The translations under genes were made by a program, and so were the position numbers. Below, one piece after another: positions 14,752 to 22,850 of a stretch of 64,000 nucleotides of DNA (position 1 is the first letter of the stretch; the number at the start of each line of letters is the position of its first letter). Origin of the DNA: Candidatus Eisenbacteria bacterium (GTDB taxonomy: Bacteria; Orphanbacterota; Orphanbacteria; Orphanbacterales; Orphanbacteraceae). The stretch spans positions 62,001 to 126,000 of the forward strand of contig JAFGGD010000008.1 of the NCBI GenBank assembly GCA_016930695.1, written 5' to 3'. The notes beneath the pieces are model-generated. The model made no database searches, was not told the origin of the DNA, and was given only the letters and a program-made list of their open reading frames with translations.

Positions 14752-15417
14752 TCAGAAGCCCGCCAGGAAGGGGTTCCCGTTCCTTTCCTCTTGTATGGTG
14801 GTGTCCGGGCCGTGGCCGCAGTGGACCACCGTGTCGCCCGGGAGGATCAGAAGCCGCTCCCGGATCGATCGCAACAGCGCCTCCCCGTCGCCGCCGGGGA
14901 GGTCGGTCCGTCCGATGGAGCCCCGGAAGAGGGTGTCGCCGGCGAAGAGGTGTCCGCGGACGAGGAAGGCGGTTCCCCCCGGCGTGTGGCCGGGCAGGTG
15001 AATCACGGCGATCTCGACGCCGGCGATGTCGAGCCTCTCGCCGTGCCGGAGAGGCCGTCCTTCCGAGGGGACGCGGGGCGGCTCGATCCCGAACAGGGCG
15101 GCGTGCTCCGGCGCGGCCTCGGCGACGGGCCGGTCCGCGGGATGCAGGTAATAGGGGGCGTGAAAACGCTCCCGAAGCGCCTCCACGGCGCCGATGTGGT
15201 CGAGATGGCCGTGGGTGTTCAGGATCGCCGCCAATCGCCGACCCCCGGCTTCGATCCGCTCCGCGATCCGGTCCGGTTCGCCGCCCGGATCGATCAGGAT
15301 CGTGTCGGGTCGGTCCGTGCGGCCGAGGAGCCAGGCGTTCGCCTGGAAGGGACCGACCGTGATCCGGTCGATCCGCAAAATGTATTTACACTCATTTTGC
15401 ATGGCGATGTTTTTCAC
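14752..15417 (-). CDS. Metallo-beta-lactamase-fold hydrolase (glyoxalase II-like)
   Basis: The protein has up to 221 residues. The metal-binding signature THGHLDH (about 80-86) is followed by a later His (LPGHTPGGT), an Asp in LFAGDTLFRGSIGR and a His in VHCGHGPDT, as in the GloB-like/YcbL group. Likely role: hydrolysis of thioesters such as S-lactoylglutathione or a bacillithiol or other thiol equivalent. Start choice is uncertain. The annotated ATG gives an N-terminus, MKNIAMQNECKYI, that overlaps a perfect inverted repeat (15375-15400). TTG 15378 (LRIDRITVGPFQANAW) would match typical family starts better and leave the repeat as an operator. Confidence 0.85.
   Translation of the reverse strand: MKNIAMQNECKYILRIDRITVGPFQANAWLLGRTDRPDTILIDPGGEPDRIAERIEAGGRRLAAILNTHGHLDHIGAVEALRERFHAPYYLHPADRPVAEAAPEHAALFGIEPPRVPSEGRPLRHGERLDIAGVEIAVIHLPGHTPGGTAFLVRGHLFAGDTLFRGSIGRTDLPGGDGEALLRSIRERLLILPGDTVVHCGHGPDTTIQEERNGNPFLAGF
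15375..15400. promoter_or_regulatory. AT-rich inverted repeat at the start of the metallo-hydrolase gene, operator-like
   Basis: GCAAAATG (15375-15382) and CATTTTGC (15393-15400) form a perfect 8-bp inverted repeat with a 10-nt spacer, TATTTACACT. The AT-rich half-sites stand out against the GC-rich surroundings and have the size and symmetry of a dimeric repressor site. They cover the possible TTG start of the - strand gene. Confidence 0.5.
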
Positions 15418-15566
15418 GTTAACGGGAGAGAGATCCTCTCCACGCGGGCGGTCCGCCGATGGTCGATGCCCCCCGGTCTTCGGTTCGGGGAGTCTAGACG
15501 CCGGTGGGAGGGGGTGTCAAGCGGGGCGCCGCCGGCGCGCGTCGCGACGCGGGCGTGAGGAAGACG

Positions 15567-15596
15567 AAAAGGGCGGGGACGATGAAGCCCCCGCCC
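15567..15596 (-). terminator. Intrinsic terminator after the M24 peptidase gene
   Basis: In the - strand sense GGGCGGGG and CCCCGCCC form an 8-bp perfect stem with a 10-nt loop, followed by TTTT. It lies 26 nt beyond the stop of the peptidase gene and closes the unit that starts upstream with the Nudix and HAD genes. Confidence 0.75.
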
Positions 15597-15621
15597 CGCC
15601 GATTCTCCCGAATCCGGCCGG

Positions 15622-16746
15622 TCAGACCTCCAGGATTTTGGGCATCTTGGTGAGGTTCTTGGCGCCGGTCGCGGTGACCGCCACCATGTCCTCGATACGG
15701 ATGCCGCCGTGTCCCAGATAGTAGAGGCCCGGCTCGACGGTGACCACGTGGCCCGCCTTCAGCTTGAGGTTCACCTTGGAAACCCTCGGGGCCTCGTGAA
15801 TATCCAGCCCCACGCCGTGACCGGTCCCGTGGATGAACCCCTGGAATTTGCCGTTCAGTATTCCCGTTTCGAAACCCTGTTTTTGGAAGTACTCCACGAT
15901 GGCGCCGTGCACCTTGTCGCCGCGCACGCCCGGCTTGATCATGCCGATGCCGATCCGCTGGCCTTCACGGACGGTGTGAAACATCTTTCGCACGCGCTCG
16001 CTCGCCTTTCCCTTGACCACCGTGCGGGTGATATCCCCCCAGTAGTGAGTCGTCTGGGAGCGCGGGAAGACGTCGAGCACGATCGGCTTGTTCGCTTTCA
16101 ACGGGCCGTGTCCCTGGTTGTGCGGATCCACGGCTTGGTCGCCGCAGGCGACGATCGTTCCGGCGAGGGCGAGGCAGTCCGACTCCATCAGGTCGAGGTG
16201 AATCCTCTTCCGGACCATCTCCGCGGTGAGGGGGCGGCCGCCCACGTAGAGCGTTCCCCGGCGGACCGACGAGGACTGGATCCAACGGATCGCCGTTTCC
16301 AGCGCCTTTTCCGTTTTCCGAAGGGTCTGGGTGATCAGCTTGATCTCGTAGGAGTCCTTCTGTTCCCGTTCGTGGACGAAGGGGTCCTCCGCGATCTCGA
16401 GAACGAAGCCGTGCCCGCGGAGCTTTTCCGCCGCGCTGAAGGGAAAGCGCGCCGGCAAGGTGAGATGGGTGACGTTCTTTTCGTCCAGGAAAACGGCCAG
16501 CGCGTCGGCGAGATCGTTGCTTTCCGCCTTCTCCAGATAGGTCGAAATCGGAAGTACCTTGTCCACCGCGGACTCTTCCTGCGCCCGGCCCACCTCGAAA
16601 TCGGTGAGGAGGATCGTGCTCCGGCTTCCGATTTTGACGTAAAGGAACGGGTCGCCGCTCGCGAAGCGCGTGAGATAGAGAAGGTCGGAGTCGGACATGC
16701 TGTCGCCGAGAACGACGGTGGCCAGCTTCTTCTTCTTCCTTGTCAT
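15622..16746 (-). CDS. M24-family Xaa-Pro aminopeptidase/dipeptidase-like protein
   Basis: The protein has 374 residues from ATG 16746, which follows AAGAAGGATG; further upstream in-frame codons have no support. The N-terminal domain (about 1-130) is the non-catalytic creatinase-like lobe. The C-terminal pita-bread domain shows the metal-site motifs: an Asp in IVLDVFP, GDITRT, HGTGHGVGLDIHEAPR, VVTVEPGLY and GIRIEDM. Two divalent metals would hydrolyse peptide bonds before proline. It acts in the cytoplasm and has no signal peptide. A 98-nt gap separates it from the HAD gene; a terminator follows at 15567. Confidence 0.9.
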   Translation of the reverse strand: MTRKKKKLATVVLGDSMSDSDLLYLTRFASGDPFLYVKIGSRSTILLTDFEVGRAQEESAVDKVLPISTYLEKAESNDLADALAVFLDEKNVTHLTLPARFPFSAAEKLRGHGFVLEIAEDPFVHEREQKDSYEIKLITQTLRKTEKALETAIRWIQSSSVRRGTLYVGGRPLTAEMVRKRIHLDLMESDCLALAGTIVACGDQAVDPHNQGHGPLKANKPIVLDVFPRSQTTHYWGDITRTVVKGKASERVRKMFHTVREGQRIGIGMIKPGVRGDKVHGAIVEYFQKQGFETGILNGKFQGFIHGTGHGVGLDIHEAPRVSKVNLKLKAGHVVTVEPGLYYLGHGGIRIEDMVAVTATGAKNLTKMPKILEV

Positions 16747-16844
16747 AGCCGCATCCTTCTTCGGGAGGGTGAATCGCCGATATCCGAGCATAGCACGGGA
16801 GGCGGCGCGGGGACAAGGCGGCGTGTGCGGGGGGATATCCTTCG

Positions 16845-17513
16845 TCAGTGAAACAGCCCGGGAATGTCCGTGAGGCCTTCCAAGAGGAGGTCGGGCGCGC
16901 TCGCCTCCAGTTCCTCGCGTTCGGCGAATCCCCCGGTCACGGCGACGGTGTACACGCCGGCGGCGCGCCCGGTTTCCACGTCCACCGGCATGTCGCCCAC
17001 CAGGATGCCCCGGTCCGGCGCCGCGCCGAAGCGCTCCAGGGCGAGGAGGACCATGAGGGGGGAGGGCTTCTTCTCGGGCACCGAGTCGCCGCCGAAGACG
17101 GCGCTCATGCGCCTGTCCATGTCGAAAGCCTCCAGGAGTCGGTGGATGAAACGCTCCGGTTTGTTCGACACCACCGCCATGGGGCGGTCGGCGAATCGGT
17201 CGAGAAGCTCTCGGGCGCCGGGCCGAGGCCGGGAGAAGTCGAGGCAGTGATCGTCGTAATGGGCCCGGAAGATCCGGGCCGCCTCCTCGAGAAGCTCCGC
17301 GTCTCCGTCGCCGAGAGAGCGGACCAGAAGCACCTCGAGGCCTCGCCCCACGTAAGAGCGGATCATCGGCACGGAGAGGGTGGGGCGGCCGAGCCGCCGG
17401 AGGGTGTGGTTCACCGACCCGGCGATGTCCGGGAGGGTGTCGAGCAACGTGCCGTCCAGGTCGAAGAGGAGGAACTCCAAGGGGAATTCGGGGCGCCGCC
17501 GCGGACCGCTCAT
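16845..17513 (-). CDS. gph: HAD-family phosphatase, phosphoglycolate phosphatase-like
   Basis: The protein has 222 residues. The HAD motifs are complete: FDLDGTLLDT (nucleophile and acid/base Asp), VVSNKP (motif II), KKPSP (Lys of motif III) and LVGDMPVDV (motif IV). A helical cap follows motif I (TLPDIAGSVNHTLRRLG), as in Gph and PpaX. It dephosphorylates 2-phosphoglycolate or another small phosphoester; substrate is not provable from sequence. Its start overlaps the stop of the Nudix gene by 4 nt, so the two are translationally coupled, and it may share a housekeeping or repair role with that gene. Confidence 0.88.
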   Translation of the reverse strand: MSGPRRRPEFPLEFLLFDLDGTLLDTLPDIAGSVNHTLRRLGRPTLSVPMIRSYVGRGLEVLLVRSLGDGDAELLEEAARIFRAHYDDHCLDFSRPRPGARELLDRFADRPMAVVSNKPERFIHRLLEAFDMDRRMSAVFGGDSVPEKKPSPLMVLLALERFGAAPDRGILVGDMPVDVETGRAAGVYTVAVTGGFAEREELEASAPDLLLEGLTDIPGLFH

Positions 17514-17929
17514 CGGAAAGCCCTCTCCCGCCAGTCGGGTTCACGGAGCCGGTCCAACAGTTCCCGGTCGCCGGCCAGGAAATCCAAATTCCCCGGGCGC
17601 TCCGGGTCGATCCATCGGATCTCCGCCACCCCCGTCGGCCGCGGATCGCCGGAGAGCGCGTCGACACGGTAGAAGTGAAGCTCCACGGTCTTCTCCGGAT
17701 ACTCGTGGCGGCCCGTCGCGATCTCTTCCCCGACCCGCGGCTCTATCTCCAGCTCTTCCCGGAACTCCCGGACGAGCGCCTCCCGGTCGGATTCGCCCGG
17801 TTCTACTTTTCCGCCCGGGAACTCCCACAGGCCGGCGTAGGGGGCGCCCGGCGGGCGCCGGGTGACCAAGATCCTTCCGCCGCGGAACGCGACGCCGGCG
17901 ACCACCCGCAGAAAAGGCTTTTCCGTCAA
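17510..17929 (-). CDS. mutT: Nudix hydrolase, MutT-like
   Basis: The protein has 139 residues and a full Nudix box spanning GGKVEPGES through REFREELEIE (about 40-62). Residues after the box (ELHFYRVDAL, the GVAEIRWID segment and a Leu-rich end) match 8-oxo-dGTP diphosphatases of the MutT group. It would cleanse oxidised nucleotides from the pool. It is transcribed with the HAD phosphatase gene (4-nt overlap). It lies 67 nt from the trxB stop upstream, so all of these may be in one transcript with trxB. Confidence 0.9.
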   Translation of the reverse strand: MTEKPFLRVVAGVAFRGGRILVTRRPPGAPYAGLWEFPGGKVEPGESDREALVREFREELEIEPRVGEEIATGRHEYPEKTVELHFYRVDALSGDPRPTGVAEIRWIDPERPGNLDFLAGDRELLDRLREPDWRERAFR

Positions 17930-17996
17930 AACGGTTCTCCCGAGAAAGCCCGGCGCGGGGGGAAATCCGCCGTGGGGACTTCGGGTGGAATGCGGG

Positions 17997-18926
17997 CTAC
18001 TGTTCTTCCGCGGCGAGGAAACGCTCCGCGTCGATGGCGGCCATGCACCCGGATCCGGCGGCGGTGATCGCCTGACGGTAGATCGGGTCCTGGACGTCGC
18101 CGGCGGCGAACACGCCGGGCACGTTCGTCTTCATGCCGTTTCGAGTGACGATGTATTTCTGCCCGTCCAGCTCGAGAAACTTCTCGAAGAGTTTCGTGTT
18201 CGGCGCGTGCCCGATGCCGAGGAAGAATCCCTCCAGGGGCACATCGCCGACCTCCCCCGTCTTCACGTTCTTCAGACGGACTCCCTCGACTCCGTCTTCG
18301 CCCAGGACTTCTTCCACCACGGAGTTCCAAAGAACCTCGATCTTTTGGTTTTTAACGACCCGGTCCTGCATGATCTTGGAGGCGCGTAGCTCCTCCCGGC
18401 GGTGGATGAGGTAAACCTTCCGGGCGAAGCGCGTGAGAAAGATCGCCTCTTCCGCCGCCGAGTCGCCGCCGCCGATCACGCAGATCGTCTTGTCTCGGAA
18501 AAAGAACCCGTCGCAGGTGGCGCAGGCGGACACGCCCCGCCCCCGGAGGCGCGTTTCCGATTCCAAACCCAGATAGCGCGCCCGCGCGCCGGTGGAGATG
18601 ATCACCGTGTCGGCGAGGAGGCGGTGCTCCTCTTCCACGACAACGAGGAAGGGGCGCTTCGAGAAGTCCACTTCCGTCACGTCCTTGGCTACGATCTCGG
18701 CGCCGAACCGCCGCGCCTGGTTCCGGAAGATGTTCATCAGCTCCGGTCCCTGAACCCCTCCCTCGAAACCCGGATAGTTCTCCACCTCGGTGGTGATCGT
18801 CAGCTGTCCTCCGGGCTGATGCCCCTCGAGAACGATCGGTTCCAGGTTCGCCCGGGCCGTGTAGATCGCCGCGGTAAGCCCCGCCGGGCCCGATCCGATG
18901 ATGACCACGCGGTATCGTTCCTTCAT
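17997..18926 (-). CDS. trxB: Thioredoxin reductase
   Basis: The protein has 309 residues. The N-terminal FAD motif is IIGSGPAGL and the active-site disulfide is CATC in SACATCDGFFF. The NADPH-binding motif is GGGDSAAEEA with HRREELRAS, and the second FAD motif is GVFAAGDVQD. It reduces thioredoxin-type proteins with NADPH in the cytoplasm. The leucyl aminopeptidase gene lies 48 nt upstream and a Nudix gene 67 nt downstream on the same strand. It is a candidate electron source for the selenocysteine ArsC/Spx-like protein encoded 3.3 kb away (inference). Confidence 0.97.
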   Translation of the reverse strand: MKERYRVVIIGSGPAGLTAAIYTARANLEPIVLEGHQPGGQLTITTEVENYPGFEGGVQGPELMNIFRNQARRFGAEIVAKDVTEVDFSKRPFLVVVEEEHRLLADTVIISTGARARYLGLESETRLRGRGVSACATCDGFFFRDKTICVIGGGDSAAEEAIFLTRFARKVYLIHRREELRASKIMQDRVVKNQKIEVLWNSVVEEVLGEDGVEGVRLKNVKTGEVGDVPLEGFFLGIGHAPNTKLFEKFLELDGQKYIVTRNGMKTNVPGVFAAGDVQDPIYRQAITAAGSGCMAAIDAERFLAAEEQ

Positions 18927-18974
18927 CTGTTCCTCACTCTCTCCGCTTCCCCGCGGCAGTCCCCGCGGCCGGGA

Positions 18975-20477
18975 TCAACGCAACGCCCTTTTCCGAAGAT
19001 AGGAAAGAAGAAGCGCGGCGCCGAATCCGGTCGGACCCTTGGGACCGACGTCATAGTCACCGTCCGCCCAGGCCACTCCGGCGATGTCGATGTGCGCCCA
19101 CTGCGTTTTTTCGATGAAGTGGCTGAGGAAAGAGGCCGCCACGACGGCTCCGCCCCCCACGTTGGCGTTCCCCACGTTTTTCAGGTCCGCCGCGTCGCTC
19201 TCGATTTCTTTCCGGTAGTGCTCCCAAAGCGGCATGAGCCAAACCCTCTCGCCGCAATCCTCCGCCGCGCGGATCACCCGTTCGGCGATCAGATCGTCGC
19301 TTCCGAAGAGGCCCGCGGCGTGGCGGCCCAGCGCCACCTTACAGGCGCCGGTCAGCGTGGCGATGTCGATGATCTCGTCCGGCTTGAACTGTTTTTCCGC
19401 CCAGGCGAGCGCGTCCGCCAGGACGAGACGACCCTCCGCGTCGGTGTTGTCCACCTCCACGGTAAGGCCGCGGAAGGTGTCGATCACGTCGCCGGGGCGA
19501 TAGGAGTGCGGGCCGGGCAGGTTCTCCGCCGCGGGGATCACGGCGATCACGCGCAGGGGGAGCCGCAGGCGCGCCGCCCCGCGGATCGCCGACAACACCG
19601 CCGCCGCGCCGCTCATATCGTACTTCATGTGGACCATCCGTTCCGCAGACTTGAGCGAGAGTCCGCCGGAATCGAAGGTGATCCCCTTGCCGACCAACAC
19701 GACGGAGGGACCGCCCACGCCGGACCCCTCGTATTCGAGGAAGATCAGGCGCGGGGGATTGTCACTCCCGCGGCCGACGGCGGCGAGGGCGTGGAGCCCT
19801 TCGGCGGTGATCTTCTTCTCGTCCAGCACGCCGACGGCGATGTCCTCCTCGTTGGCGATTCGCTTGGCCGTCTCCGCGAGATCCGCCGGCGTGAGCCGGT
19901 TCGCCGGCTCCATGATCAGGCTGCGCCCGAAAAGGGTCGCCTCCGCCAGACGGAGACCCGCCTCGACCGCCTCGGCCCCTTTCTCGGTCGGAGCCGATCC
20001 GTGGAGAATCACCTCCTCGACCCGCTTCCTCGTGGGCGCCTTCCAGCCGTGACAGACGCCGAGGACCGTTCCCTGGGCGGCGGCGATCATCCGGCTCGTC
20101 ATGTTCTTGTCGTTGTTCGGAAGGACCAGGGCGTAACGGTTCACGCCGATCCGCCTCGCCTCGCGGCCGATGCGCGTCGCCCATCGTCGGATCAACGTGT
20201 TCTCCTCGAAATCCTTGCCCGAGCCGAGGCCGCCGGCGATGAGCCTCTCCGGCCCGTCTCCGGCCGGATAGAACAGGGCCGTCTCGAGCGTGCGGCCCGC
20301 GAAGTCGCCCGCGGCGATGGGGCGCCGCGCCGCTTCCGCCCATCTCGGGAGTTTGTCGGGGTTCGCATGCAGAGGCACGCCGAAGGCGATCAGCGGCAGC
20401 CCTTTCGGATCCGGATCGCCTTGGACGTACCGAATGGTGGGAATGGAATAGGAAACGATCACCGAATCACCTCTCAT
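18975..20477 (-). CDS. pepA: Leucyl aminopeptidase (M17 family)
   Basis: The protein has 500 residues. The metal and catalytic segments of the C-terminal domain are present: VGKGITFDSGGLSLK, YDMSGAAAV, the NTDAEGRLVLADAL signature, and DIATLTGAC. The N-terminal alpha/beta domain is divergent, as usual in M17. The enzyme is a hexameric, two-metal aminopeptidase acting on N-terminal Leu and other residues; no signal peptide is seen. It ends 48 nt before trxB, probably in the same transcription unit. The start ATG 20477 lies within MRGDSVIVSYSIP; a start a few codons later is possible. Confidence 0.94.
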   Translation of the reverse strand: MRGDSVIVSYSIPTIRYVQGDPDPKGLPLIAFGVPLHANPDKLPRWAEAARRPIAAGDFAGRTLETALFYPAGDGPERLIAGGLGSGKDFEENTLIRRWATRIGREARRIGVNRYALVLPNNDKNMTSRMIAAAQGTVLGVCHGWKAPTRKRVEEVILHGSAPTEKGAEAVEAGLRLAEATLFGRSLIMEPANRLTPADLAETAKRIANEEDIAVGVLDEKKITAEGLHALAAVGRGSDNPPRLIFLEYEGSGVGGPSVVLVGKGITFDSGGLSLKSAERMVHMKYDMSGAAAVLSAIRGAARLRLPLRVIAVIPAAENLPGPHSYRPGDVIDTFRGLTVEVDNTDAEGRLVLADALAWAEKQFKPDEIIDIATLTGACKVALGRHAAGLFGSDDLIAERVIRAAEDCGERVWLMPLWEHYRKEIESDAADLKNVGNANVGGGAVVAASFLSHFIEKTQWAHIDIAGVAWADGDYDVGPKGPTGFGAALLLSYLRKRALR

Positions 20478-20579
20478 TCAAGGAGCCGCGGCCACGCGAC
20501 AACGCTCGATCGGCTGACCAGTTTAACAAATCCGATCCGCGAGGTGTATCGAAGAACCGCGCTCTCGGACCGGGCGGCC

Positions 20580-20608
20580 TGGACTGGCGGGCGCGATCGA
20601 TCTACACT
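20580..20608 (+). promoter_or_regulatory. Putative sigma70-type promoter for trkH
   Basis: TGGACT (20580-20585), a 17-nt spacer and TACACT (20603-20608) end 30 nt before the trkH ATG, in the divergent gap with pepA. Confidence 0.5.
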
Positions 20609-20638
20609 GGGCGAAACCCGCGACGGAGGGCGCGAAGG

Positions 20639-21991
20639 ATGCGCGTGAGTCCCGCGTTGACCTTGGTCATCACTTTCTTACTGCTGATTCTGGCCGGAAC
20701 GGCCGCCTTCCTGCTGTTCGGTTTCGACCGGGACGGCGGCGCGCCGCGGGCGATGGCGGCCCTCTTCACCTCCACCAGCGCGGTCTGCGTGACAGGCCTC
20801 ACCGTCGTCGACCTCTCCTCGGAGATGGGTTTCCGGGGCCAGCTCCTGACGCTCCTCCTCATCCAGATCGGCGGGCTCGGCCTCCTGACCCTCTCGAACT
20901 GGATCCTCCTCTCGGTGCGGGGACGGATCGGGCCGCGCGGGACGGTCCTGACCAACCGAATCGTGGGTGGGCTGATGAACCTCTCTCCCTCCCGCTTTCT
21001 GCACCGGGTGATGCTTTACACTTTCGCGTGCGAGGCCGCCGGCACGGCGCTTCTCTTTCTCCGGTTCCTCTCCGATGCTCCGCCGCGCCGCGCCCTCTGG
21101 CTCGCCCTCTTCCACTCCGTCTCCGCCTTCTGCAACGCCGGGTTCACCCTCTTTCCGGACAGCCTCGCCGCCTACCGCGCCGACCCGGCGGTGAACGGCG
21201 TCGTGATCCTCCTGATTCTCGCGGGGGGAATCGGCTTCGTGGCGGCGGTGGACGCCGCGGGGGCCATGCTCTCGCTCCTCCGCCGGCGGCCGAGGCGGCT
21301 CTCCTTCCACACGCGGACCGTGTTGGTGGTCACCGCGATCCTGGTCGTGGTGGGGTTCTTCGCCTTTCTACTCTTCGAGCGGGGGAACACCTTCCGGGGC
21401 GTTCCGGCGAAAGGGGTGTTGCTCCAATCCCTCTTTCTGTCCGTCACCGCCCGCACCGCCGGTTTCAACACCGTACCGACCGGCCATCTCACCAACATGA
21501 CGCTGGTGGTTCTCGGCCTGCTGATGGTGGTGGGCGCCTCCCCCGGTTCCACCGGAGGCGGCGTGAAAACCACGGCGGCGGCGATCGTCTGGGCCATGGT
21601 CCGTGGGCAGCTCACCAACCGCCCCCGCACGGAGCTTTTCGGGCGCACCATCCCCTTCCAGATCGTGGCCAAGGCTTTGGCGGTCATTATTCTTTATGTC
21701 ATCATGGTCGTCGGCGCCATGGTCGCTATCCAAGCCTTCGAGTACGGCGGCCAGCCCCACACCGAAACACGCGGGGCGTTTCTGGAGCATCTCTTCGAGG
21801 TGATCAGCGCCCTCAGCACGGTGGGCCTCTCGACGGGCGCCACCAATCGTTTTACCGACGGCGGCTTAGGGGTGCTGATCCTTTGCATGTTCGCAGGCAG
21901 GGTGGGGCCTCTGGTTCTCGCCTCTTCGCTGATCGGCGAAAGAAAGGGTTTGTCCTATTCCTATCCGGAAGCGGATATCATGGTGGGGTGA
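20639..21991 (+). CDS. trkH: Trk/Ktr-type potassium uptake channel subunit
   Basis: The 450-residue integral membrane protein carries the four pore-loop motifs of the SKT family: TSAVCVTGL (P1), SVSAFCNAGFT (P2), SVTARTAGFNT (P3) and SALSTVGLSTG (P4). The Gly residues that line the K+ filter are visible in each. A short helix rich in GGGVKT between P3 and the last segment resembles the gating loop seen in KtrB. The length suits KtrB-like proteins more than E. coli TrkH. It works with the cytoplasmic RCK protein encoded 34 nt downstream. A -10/-35 pair lies immediately upstream. Confidence 0.95.
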   Translation: MRVSPALTLVITFLLLILAGTAAFLLFGFDRDGGAPRAMAALFTSTSAVCVTGLTVVDLSSEMGFRGQLLTLLLIQIGGLGLLTLSNWILLSVRGRIGPRGTVLTNRIVGGLMNLSPSRFLHRVMLYTFACEAAGTALLFLRFLSDAPPRRALWLALFHSVSAFCNAGFTLFPDSLAAYRADPAVNGVVILLILAGGIGFVAAVDAAGAMLSLLRRRPRRLSFHTRTVLVVTAILVVVGFFAFLLFERGNTFRGVPAKGVLLQSLFLSVTARTAGFNTVPTGHLTNMTLVVLGLLMVVGASPGSTGGGVKTTAAAIVWAMVRGQLTNRPRTELFGRTIPFQIVAKALAVIILYVIMVVGAMVAIQAFEYGGQPHTETRGAFLEHLFEVISALSTVGLSTGATNRFTDGGLGVLILCMFAGRVGPLVLASSLIGERKGLSYSYPEADIMVG

Positions 21992-22025
21992 GTCCGGGCT
22001 CGGCGCCCCGGGGAAGGGAAGGGTC

Positions 22026-22706
22026 ATGAAAGGGAAGGAAACTTTCGCGGTGCTCGGCCTCTCTCTGTTCGGCCGGCGGACCGCCGTGGGGCTCTACGGG
22101 GCGGGGGCGAGCGTCATCGCCGTGGACGTGAACGGCGGCTTGGTGCAGAAGATCGCCCAGCAGGTCACTTCCGCGGTTCGCGCGGACGTTATGGATTGGG
22201 AGGCGCTGGAGCACGTGGGCGTCTTCGACGTGGACACCGTGGTGATCGGCCTTCGAAGCTCCTTCGAGGCGGCGGTGCTGCTCATCAATCACCTTCACAA
22301 GGAGACCAAGGTCAAAAGGATCATCGCCCAGGTGGACAGCGAGGAGAAGGCGGAGGTGCTCCGACTGGTCGGCGCCGACCAGGTGGTTTTTCCCGCGCTG
22401 GACACGGCGGACCGCCTGGTCCGGCGGCTCGTCATGCCCGGCCTGGTCGAGCACGTCAGTCTCTCGCCGGACGCCGCGATCATCGAAGTCGTCGTTCCTC
22501 CCAGCTTCGTCGGGAAGACAATGGTGGAACTGATGATCCGGGCCAAGTACAAGGTGAACGTGATCGGTATCAAACGGGGCGGCGCCGACGAAGGGCCGGG
22601 CCGGATGATCGTCGCCCCGCCCGCCCACACCCGCTTCCTGGAGGGGGATTCGCTCCTTCTCCTCGGCAAGACCGGCGACCTCGATCGGATCGCCTCTGTG
22701 GTATAA
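22026..22706 (+). CDS. trkA: TrkA/KtrA-type RCK gating subunit
   Basis: The protein has 226 residues with an N-terminal Rossmann (TrkA_N) domain, VLGLSLFGRRTAVGL then VIAVDVN, binding NAD(H) or ATP/ADP. A TrkA_C domain follows (about 135-220: VVVPPSFVGKTMVEL, FLEGDSLLLLGK). Single-RCK length matches KtrA, which forms an octameric ring gating KtrB. It lies in an operon with the channel gene, and AGGGAAGGGTC precedes the ATG. The usual GxGxxG reads GLSLFG here, a small departure from consensus. Confidence 0.93.
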   Translation: MKGKETFAVLGLSLFGRRTAVGLYGAGASVIAVDVNGGLVQKIAQQVTSAVRADVMDWEALEHVGVFDVDTVVIGLRSSFEAAVLLINHLHKETKVKRIIAQVDSEEKAEVLRLVGADQVVFPALDTADRLVRRLVMPGLVEHVSLSPDAAIIEVVVPPSFVGKTMVELMIRAKYKVNVIGIKRGGADEGPGRMIVAPPAHTRFLEGDSLLLLGKTGDLDRIASVV

Positions 22707-22776
22707 CCATATTGATACTGGTGAGTTACGAAAGCGGAGTGCTTCGCGGTCTCCGCCCGCCCCTTTCGTCCGCGCA

Positions 22777-22806
22777 TTGACTTTGCTCCCATACCGGTGC
22801 TAACTT
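22777..22806 (+). promoter_or_regulatory. Putative sigma70-type promoter for nrnA
   Basis: TTGACT (22777-22782), an 18-nt spacer and TAACTT (22801-22806) lie 44 nt before ATG 22851. This placement also argues against the upstream GTG at 22797, which sits inside the spacer. Confidence 0.6.
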
Positions 22807-22850
22807 GTACGGTTCACCCGCGCTGGGACCAACCGGGGAGGTACGGACCG

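Noticed and set aside
22797-22850. GTG 22797 as start of the nrnA gene
   Set aside because: The codon overlaps the promoter spacer and the extra residues are not NrnA-like; ATG 22851 has a proper ribosome site.
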